From Corallococcus coralloides DSM 2259 (lineage in GTDB: Bacteria; Myxococcota; Myxococcia; Myxococcales; Myxococcaceae), in NCBI RefSeq assembly GCF_000255295.1, contig NC_017030.1, forward strand, positions 4,340,001 through 4,404,000: 64,000 nucleotides of DNA. Direction: 5' to 3'. The notes below the pieces were generated by a model. It was not told where the DNA came from, searched no databases, and saw nothing but the letters and a program-made list of their open reading frames with translations. The first letter of the stretch is position 1, and every line of letters starts with the position of its first letter. The position numbers were made by a program, and so were the translations under genes. Positions 55,918 through 64,000 of the stretch are shown in pieces.

Positions 55918-57672
55918 ATGAAGACTTCGTTGCGTGCGGCGTGGACCCTGCTGGGTCTGGCCGCCACGGTCGGACTGGGTGCGTGTGGTGAAGGCACCGG
56001 AGTGAACGCCGAGCACCGGCTCGTGTCGTCCTCCGATGAGCCGGTTCTGGCCCAGCAGACGTCCGCGCTGTCGGACACGCTGGAGCAGTACGCGGCCAAG
56101 TGCGACGCGGCCATCGGCGCCACGGTGCCGGACTTCAACTGCGAGCTGGGCACGCTCGTGCCCACGACGAACCACGTCAACGGCAAGTGTGACCGGCCCA
56201 ACCGGCTCAACGAGCAGTGCGATCCCGGCAGCCGCTTCCAGGTGCTGAAGGACACGGCGGACGTGTCCATCGTCGCGCACTGCCGGAAGCAGGGGAACGC
56301 GGCGAACTACTACGGCGACATCGCCGTCATCCAGACGAACAAGAAGAACGGCGCCACCTGCTTCTACCAGGCGCTGGGCACGCTCTACGGCGCGGACGTG
56401 AAGGCGCCCTCCAAGGGCACGGGCGCGTGGAGCTGGAAGACGCCCGCGGACACGGCGTCCATCCGCTGCGTGCGCTGCCATGACAACGGGGCCCTCATCC
56501 GCTCGCCGTACCTGACGCAGTTGACGGGCGTGAACAAGCTGCCGGGCGCGGGCGACTACGGCTTCAACCGCGACCAGCCCTACCGCTTCATCGGCGCGGA
56601 CTTCGCGACGTGGAAGGCCTACAAGGTGGAGGTCGCCGGCAACGTGTGCCTGGGCTGCCACCGCATGGGCACGAACAACCAGCTGGGCTACGACGACGGC
56701 GTGGCGCTGGACCTGGGCATCCGCGCCACCGCGACGTCGGAGGTGGCGAAGAACCCGCACTCGCCCGCGTCGCCCATCTGGATGACGCCGGGCTCCACCT
56801 ACTACAGCCCGGCCAACGCCGCGGCCGCCGCCGAGCTCCGTGCCTGCGCGCTGCGCCGCAACGAGGTGCCGCTGCCCAACACGGCCGCGTGCCGCATCAC
56901 CCAGTACACGGACGTGGGCATCCCCAACCTCCCGGGCACCTTCACGGCGGTGTGGGAGCCGAGCACGCAGTCGGAGATCCAGGCCTACGCCCGCACCTAC
57001 GCGGACTACCGCGAGAAGTATGATCAGCTCTGGTCGCAGGGCTGGCGGCTGCACACGCTGCAGCCGTACGTGGTGGGCACGCAGGTGCTCTACAACGCCG
57101 TCTGGCGCCCAAGCACGGAAGGGGAAATCCAGCTCTACGGCGCCACGTACACCGCCTTCCGCGCGAAGTACGACGAGCTGTGGCCGCAGGGCTGGCGCCT
57201 GAAGATCCTCCAGCCGTACGTGGTGAACGGGCAGACGTACTACACGGCCGTCTGGCGCCCGAGCACGGAAGGGGAGATTCAAATCTACGGCGCGACCTAT
57301 GCGTCGTACCGCTCGACGTACGACTCGCTCTGGCCGCAGGGCTGGCGTCTGAAGCTGCTTCAGCCGTACGTGGTGAACGGGCAGACGTACTACACCGCCG
57401 TGTGGCGCCCCAGCACCGAGGGCGAGGTGCAGGTGTACGGCGTCACGTACGCGTCCTACCGCGCGACGTATGACTCGCTGTGGCCGCAGGGATGGCGCCT
57501 GAAGTTGCTGGAGCCGTACGTGGTGAACGGGCAGACGCTCTACACGGCGGTGTGGCGGCCTGGCACCGCGGGCGAGCTCCAGCTGTATGGCTCCGACTAC
57601 AGCGGCTACCGGGAGTACTACGACTCGCTGTGGCCGCAGGGCTGGCGCCTGAAGATCCTCCGCGCCTACTGA
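55918..57672 (+). CDS. Lipoprotein with two CxxCH motifs and five BTRD1-type repeats
   Basis: A 584-residue protein. The signal ends in LGAC (Cys23). The first half has two CxxCH sites, CVRCH at 184-188 and CLGCH at 244-248, which could bind two c-type haems. From residue 342 five 50-residue repeats follow (342, 392, 442, 492, 542), each close to YTAVWRPSTEGEIQLYG then YDSLWPQGWRLKLLQPYVV, matching bacterial tandem repeat domain 1 that is also found in fungal polyglycine hydrolases. An outer-surface electron-carrier or binding protein is possible. The haem role is inference; the rest of the usual cytochrome pattern is weak. Confidence 0.82.
   Translation: MKTSLRAAWTLLGLAATVGLGACGEGTGVNAEHRLVSSSDEPVLAQQTSALSDTLEQYAAKCDAAIGATVPDFNCELGTLVPTTNHVNGKCDRPNRLNEQCDPGSRFQVLKDTADVSIVAHCRKQGNAANYYGDIAVIQTNKKNGATCFYQALGTLYGADVKAPSKGTGAWSWKTPADTASIRCVRCHDNGALIRSPYLTQLTGVNKLPGAGDYGFNRDQPYRFIGADFATWKAYKVEVAGNVCLGCHRMGTNNQLGYDDGVALDLGIRATATSEVAKNPHSPASPIWMTPGSTYYSPANAAAAAELRACALRRNEVPLPNTAACRITQYTDVGIPNLPGTFTAVWEPSTQSEIQAYARTYADYREKYDQLWSQGWRLHTLQPYVVGTQVLYNAVWRPSTEGEIQLYGATYTAFRAKYDELWPQGWRLKILQPYVVNGQTYYTAVWRPSTEGEIQIYGATYASYRSTYDSLWPQGWRLKLLQPYVVNGQTYYTAVWRPSTEGEVQVYGVTYASYRATYDSLWPQGWRLKLLEPYVVNGQTLYTAVWRPGTAGELQLYGSDYSGYREYYDSLWPQGWRLKILRAY
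56941..57669 (+). repeat. Five 150-base repeats encoding BTRD1 units
   Basis: Units begin at 56941, 57091, 57241, 57391 and 57541, exactly 150 bases apart, the last one short (129 bases). Units two to four are nearly identical in protein and similar in DNA, so recent gain or loss of units is likely. Confidence 0.9.
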
Positions 57673-57720
57673 GCGCGGTCCACCATCCGTCACCGGTCCC
57701 GGGGGGGAACCGTTTCCTCA

Positions 57721-58926
<1,206 letters not shown>

Positions 58927-58971
58927 CCCGGCGGGGCTCACAAATCCCGCGCGCGGCGGGAGCGGGTGTCG

Positions 58972-58977
58972 GAGAAT
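58972..58977 (+). promoter_or_regulatory. -10-like element of candidate leaderless gene
   Basis: GAGAAT lies 7 bases before the MaoC-like gene's ATG, which has no Shine-Dalgarno sequence. The same geometry is seen at the starts at 414, 6124 and 15398. Confidence 0.35.
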
Positions 58978-58984
58978 CCGCCGC

Positions 58985-59857
58985 ATGTCCGCTCCCATCC
59001 TCGACCTGCACTCGCTCCCGGCGATGCCCGCCACGCTGCTGCGCGCGGCGAACCCCTTCGGGAAGTCCCGGGGCAGCACCACGCTGCCGGCCCTGACGCT
59101 GCGGGCGCATGGCTGCCACGCGTCGCCCGTGCTGCTGGAGCGCTACCGGACCGCGTGCGGATTCGACGCCGACGGCTTCCTGCCGCTCACGTATCCCCAG
59201 GTCATGGCCACGCCGCTGCACCTCCAGCTGCTGAGCCTGCCGGACTTCCCGCACTCCGCGATGGGCATCGTGCACGTGCGCAACCGCATCCAGCAGCACC
59301 GCCGCCTGCCGGACACCGCCGCGCTCACCGTGGCCTGCCGCTTCGACGGCCAGCGCGAAGTGCCCGCGGGCCACGAGTTCGACATCGAGACGCGCGTCGA
59401 AGCCCAGGAGACCGGCGAGCTGCTCTGGCAGGCTGTCAGCACCATGCTGCGCCGCCACGCCGGGCGGAAGGACAAGGACAGCGCGCGCAAGGCCCCGCCG
59501 CCGGAAGACACGCGCTTCGCGTCCAGCCGCCCCGCGTCCTGGAACATCCCCGCGGACACCGGGCGCCGCTACGCGCGGGCCTCCGGTGACTTCAACCCCA
59601 TCCACCTCACCGCCATCACCGCGAAGCCCTTCGGCTTTCCTCGCGCCATCGCGCACGGCATGTGGACGCTCGCGCGCTGCGTGGCGGAGCTGGGCGAGGC
59701 GGCCCACGCGGACGCGCTCCAGCTGGAGTGCGACTTCAAGAAGCCCCTCCTCCTTCCGTCCCGGGTGACGTTCCAGACGGCTCGCGAGTCCGCGGGCGTG
59801 GCGTTCCGGGTGCTGTCGGAGGAGGGGAAGCCGCACCTCGTGGGGCGGCTGGGCTGA
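58985..59857 (+). CDS. MaoC-like dehydratase
   Basis: A 290-residue double-hotdog protein. The C-terminal half has the hydratase 2 motif in YARASGDFNPIHLTAITAKP and FGFPRAIAHGMWTLARCVAE, with the catalytic aspartate and histidine. The N-terminal half is a degenerate hotdog without these residues. Members hydrate enoyl-CoA thioesters, for example in beta-oxidation or polyhydroxyalkanoate synthesis. It follows the enhancer-binding protein gene by 58 bases but has its own -10-like sequence. The exact acyl chain is unknown. Confidence 0.88.
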   Translation: MSAPILDLHSLPAMPATLLRAANPFGKSRGSTTLPALTLRAHGCHASPVLLERYRTACGFDADGFLPLTYPQVMATPLHLQLLSLPDFPHSAMGIVHVRNRIQQHRRLPDTAALTVACRFDGQREVPAGHEFDIETRVEAQETGELLWQAVSTMLRRHAGRKDKDSARKAPPPEDTRFASSRPASWNIPADTGRRYARASGDFNPIHLTAITAKPFGFPRAIAHGMWTLARCVAELGEAAHADALQLECDFKKPLLLPSRVTFQTARESAGVAFRVLSEEGKPHLVGRLG

Positions 59858-59905
59858 CGGGACGGGCGACGCGCCGGCGGGCCGGGGAGGGGCCCGCCAG
59901 ACGCG

Positions 59906-60142
59906 TCAATCACTCAGCTCCGGGAGGTCCGGCAGACTGTCCGGGTCCAGCTTCATCAGGGCGCACAGCCGGCTCAGCGTGGGGATGGTGGGGACCATCA
60001 CTCCTCGCTCGACGCGGGCCAGGACTTCCACGCCCAGTTCCAGATGCTCCGCGACTTCCTCCATGGAGAGCCCCGCCTGCTGCCGCGCTGCCTTCAGCGC
60101 GGCGCCAAGCGCTTCGGCCCGCTCTCTCCGACTCTGTGTCAT
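59906..60142 (-). CDS. Small XRE-family DNA-binding protein
   Basis: A 78-residue protein made up of one Cro/C1-type helix-turn-helix: ALGAALKAARQQAGLSMEEV then VLARVERGVMVPTIPTLSRL, residues 12-65. It has no further domain. Proteins like this are repressors or the antitoxin part of toxin-antitoxin loci, but no toxin gene adjoins it: the neighbour on the left is the convergent MaoC-like gene, and 344 bases without a gene lie on the right. ATG 60142 gives the conserved start. Confidence 0.85.
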   Translation of the reverse strand: MTQSRRERAEALGAALKAARQQAGLSMEEVAEHLELGVEVLARVERGVMVPTIPTLSRLCALMKLDPDSLPDLPELSD

Positions 60143-60486
60143 CCCCCGAGCATGGCGCCATCCGGCCCGCACGTCACTTGAATCCCACACGCACCCCTCA
60201 TGGACGGCGGCCCGGCCGGGGAGCGCCTCCCCGGGACGTGAAGTCCCCAACAGCCCGCTTCCCCCAGGATCCAGGCGGCGCCAGGCCCCCTCCAGGCCCT
60301 CCGGAGCCCCGCTTTCGCGGCCCTGGCTCACCCCCTGGACGCCGGGGCCGGGTGGGGTGGCCACGCGTCCCGGCCGTGCGCACGCTGCTGCCCAGGAGGG
60401 GCCTTGCACATTGGCGCCGGACAGGGGCTGTGTTACGCCGCCGCACCCTGTCTTCCATCTTTGGGACCCCAATCGAGGAGAAGTGA
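60143..60486. other. Gene-free divergent region
   Basis: These 344 bases between the XRE gene and the Nudix gene contain no convincing coding frame. They are very rich in C on the + strand. A TTGCAC (60404-60409) is followed by a TGTGTT at 19 bases, a weak promoter candidate for the Nudix gene. Nothing else stands out. Confidence 0.4.
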
Positions 60487-60894
60487 ATGACCCGTCGTCA
60501 CGTGCGCGTCGTCGGCGCGATGCTCCAGAACGAGATGGGTCGCTACCTCATCACCCAGCGTCCTCCCACCGCGTCGCTGCCCCTGCTGTGGGAGTTCCCG
60601 GGCGGCCGGGTGGAGGAGGGGGAGCAGGACACGGTGGCCCTCGCCCGCGAGCTGCTCGAGGAGATGGGGGTCCGCATCCAGGTGCTCGAGCAGGTCATGC
60701 ACACCCACCACGAGTACCCGACCTACGACATCGACTTCCGCGTGTTCCGCTGCCGCTTGAGCGACCCGGACGCGGAGATCCACCACCTGCGCGTGCATGA
60801 CCACCGCTGGGTGGCCCTGGAGGAGATGGGCGAGTACCGCTTCCCCGACGCGGACGCGAAGACCCTGGCCCGGCTGCTGGACCTGGACCACTGA
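60487..60894 (+). CDS. MutT-type Nudix hydrolase
   Basis: A 135-residue Nudix protein of MutT size. The Nudix box runs from Gly40 (GGRVEEGEQDTVALARELLE to EEMG) with the REUxEE glutamates at 55, 58 and 59. It begins VRVVGAMLQNEMGRYLITQR, the typical MutT strand order, so sanitising 8-oxo-dGTP is the likely job; other nucleoside diphosphate derivatives are possible. AGGAGAAG lies just before the ATG. It overlaps in transcription with the lipoprotein gene 2 bases downstream. Confidence 0.92.
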   Translation: MTRRHVRVVGAMLQNEMGRYLITQRPPTASLPLLWEFPGGRVEEGEQDTVALARELLEEMGVRIQVLEQVMHTHHEYPTYDIDFRVFRCRLSDPDAEIHHLRVHDHRWVALEEMGEYRFPDADAKTLARLLDLDH

Positions 60895-60896
60895 CC

Positions 60897-61835
60897 GTGC
60901 GCCCCACCACGCGTCTCGTCGCAGCCGCGGGCCTCCTGCTGTCCGCCGCCTGCTCCAGCTCCCGTCCCACGCCCTCGGCCTCCAGCGCCCCGGACGCCGG
61001 CATGCACCAGGTGCCCGCCACGGGGCTCGAGGGCTGCCTGCTCTACACGGACGGCCGCCAGACGGGCGCCGTGCCCCGCCAGGTCCCGGAGATGTCCGGC
61101 CTGGCCGCCAGCCAGCGCCACCCGGGCATCTTCTGGGGACACAACGACTCCAACAACGCCTTCGAGCTGTTCGCCCTGGACGAGACGGGCGCGGTGAAGG
61201 CCACGCTGAGCCTCACCGGCGCGGACCCTCGCGACATCGAGGACATCGCCGTGGGCCCGTGCGCGCCCGGCGGCAATGACTCCTGCATCTTCCTGGCGGA
61301 CACCGGCGACAACTTCGAGCGGCGCAAGGAGGTGCGCCTGTTCCGGCTGCCGGAGCCCGCGTCCGTCACCGACGCCTCGCTCCCGGTGGAGGCGCTGCCC
61401 TTCACCTACGAGGACGGCGCGCATGACGCCGAGTCCCTGATCGTCGACGCCCGCTCCGGGCAGGTGGGGATCCTCACCAAGACGCGCGCGTCCCTGGGCG
61501 ACCTGTACGCGGTGGAGGGCCTGAAGCCCGGCGCCACGGGCAAGGCTCGCAAGCTGGGCACCCTGCGCGTGCCGGATGACGTGGACCGCCTGTCCACCGC
61601 CGCCGCCCTGCACCCCTCCGGCGAGCGCCTGCTGGTGCGCACGTACACCCGCGTGTGGGAGCTGCGCCGCCCGGACGCGAAGCGGCTGGCGGACTTCGTC
61701 CAGGCGCAGGTGGTGGAGGTGCCCGGCGCCAGCCAGGCCCAGTCGGAGGCCGTGACGTTCCTCCAGGACGGCCGCGGCTACCTGTTGGGCAGTGAGTTCG
61801 CGGGCGAGCCCCTGGTCCGCGTCGACTGCCACTGA
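60897..61835 (+). CDS. Lipoprotein with propeller-like domain, unknown function
   Basis: A 312-residue protein starting at a GTG 2 bases after the Nudix stop. The signal ends in LSAAC (Cys19) followed by a serine/proline linker. The mature part contains PGIFWGHNDSNNAFELFALD, DPRDIEDIAVGPC, FLADTGDNFERRKEVRLFRL and HDAESLIVDARSGQVGILTK, a pattern of DGDN/HDAES motifs known from esterase-like or NHL-type beta-propeller lipoproteins of unknown role. The end may be complete at VRVDCH. Co-transcribed with the Nudix gene. Confidence 0.78.
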   Translation: MRPTTRLVAAAGLLLSAACSSSRPTPSASSAPDAGMHQVPATGLEGCLLYTDGRQTGAVPRQVPEMSGLAASQRHPGIFWGHNDSNNAFELFALDETGAVKATLSLTGADPRDIEDIAVGPCAPGGNDSCIFLADTGDNFERRKEVRLFRLPEPASVTDASLPVEALPFTYEDGAHDAESLIVDARSGQVGILTKTRASLGDLYAVEGLKPGATGKARKLGTLRVPDDVDRLSTAAALHPSGERLLVRTYTRVWELRRPDAKRLADFVQAQVVEVPGASQAQSEAVTFLQDGRGYLLGSEFAGEPLVRVDCH

Positions 61836-61882
61836 TCGGACAGTCAAGACCTCGTTCGTCGTCATCCGATCACGCCCTGCGG

Positions 61883-61910
61883 TTGACGGCTTGGCGGGGG
61901 TGACCATCTT
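61883..61910 (+). promoter_or_regulatory. Possible promoter of second ftsH
   Basis: TTGACG at 61883-61888 is followed after 16 bases by CATCTT (61905-61910), about 66 bases before the GTG start of the second ftsH. The -10 match is weak. Confidence 0.3.
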
Positions 61911-61975
61911 TGGCCGGCTGAGGGAACCGTCACACGACATGGTGTCGGTGTGTACGGGGGAGGGGGAGGGCGAGC

Positions 61976-64000
<2,025 letters not shown>

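Noticed and set aside
59906-60142. Small XRE protein as an antitoxin
   Set aside because: The neighbouring gene is a MaoC dehydratase in convergent orientation and the other side is gene-free.

Overview
The window looks like chromosome of a myxobacterium of the Myxococcaceae type (Corallococcus/Myxococcus-like). This is inferred from the very high GC coding DNA, many lipoproteins with no clear family, a sigma-54 enhancer-binding protein with an FHA-like N-terminus, tandem KQSLYFPE ribbon-helix-helix proteins of a myxobacterial type, and two FtsH genes. I see no rRNA, tRNA, CRISPR array, transposase or phage module.

Layout. 1-7.5 kb: small regulators and enzymes (SnoaL-like fragment, two LysR regulators, a PRISE-like SDR, an XRE/MmyB regulator, an FMN reductase) and a lipoprotein with an HNH-like C-terminus followed by an SMI1/KNR4 protein, which looks like a toxin-immunity pair. 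7.7-19.5 kb: family 4 uracil-DNA glycosylase, an esterase and 3,5-diaminohexanoate dehydrogenase (kdd); a secreted GH18 chitinase-like lipoprotein; an exported catalase with an ankyrin partner (katB-ankB type); then a tightly coupled operon kamD-(secreted protein)-kamE-kal-kce. With kdd this encodes beta-lysine breakdown to crotonyl-CoA and acetoacetate; lysine 2,3-aminomutase is not in the window. 19.6-28.6 kb: a FAD monooxygenase divergent from a TetR regulator around two matching palindromic operators, an SDR/methyltransferase pair, several exported proteins of unknown role, a BON/LysM protein and a ChaN-like protein. 28.7-33.1 kb: a TonB-dependent receptor with a disordered repeat linker, coupled to a lone 5'-nucleotidase C-terminal domain lipoprotein, then two tandem ribbon-helix-helix genes.

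33.5-45.6 kb is a housekeeping block: tilS, ftsH, (exported DNRLRE/propeller protein), folP, glmM, pdxJ, acpS, nnrDE, tsaE. 45.6-50.4 kb: a class II glutamine amidotransferase and a histidine-use operon hutU-(lipoprotein)-hutI. 50.4-57.7 kb: a small secreted protein, an FdhF/YdeP molybdoenzyme, a 741-residue orphan, and a lipoprotein with two CxxCH motifs plus five 50-residue repeats. 57.7-64 kb: an enhancer-binding protein with a decayed FHA domain, a MaoC dehydratase, a small XRE protein, a MutT Nudix protein, a lipoprotein, and a second ftsH that runs off the right edge.

The observations most worth following are the twin TetR operators next to a drug-hydroxylase-like flavoprotein, the duplicated start-site modules before tsaE and before the 741-residue orphan, an intrinsic terminator with no gene in front of it at 33.3 kb, the decayed FHA domain, several candidate leaderless starts, and the HNH-like lipoprotein/SMI1 pair. 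None of these amounts to a demonstrated new system from sequence alone.
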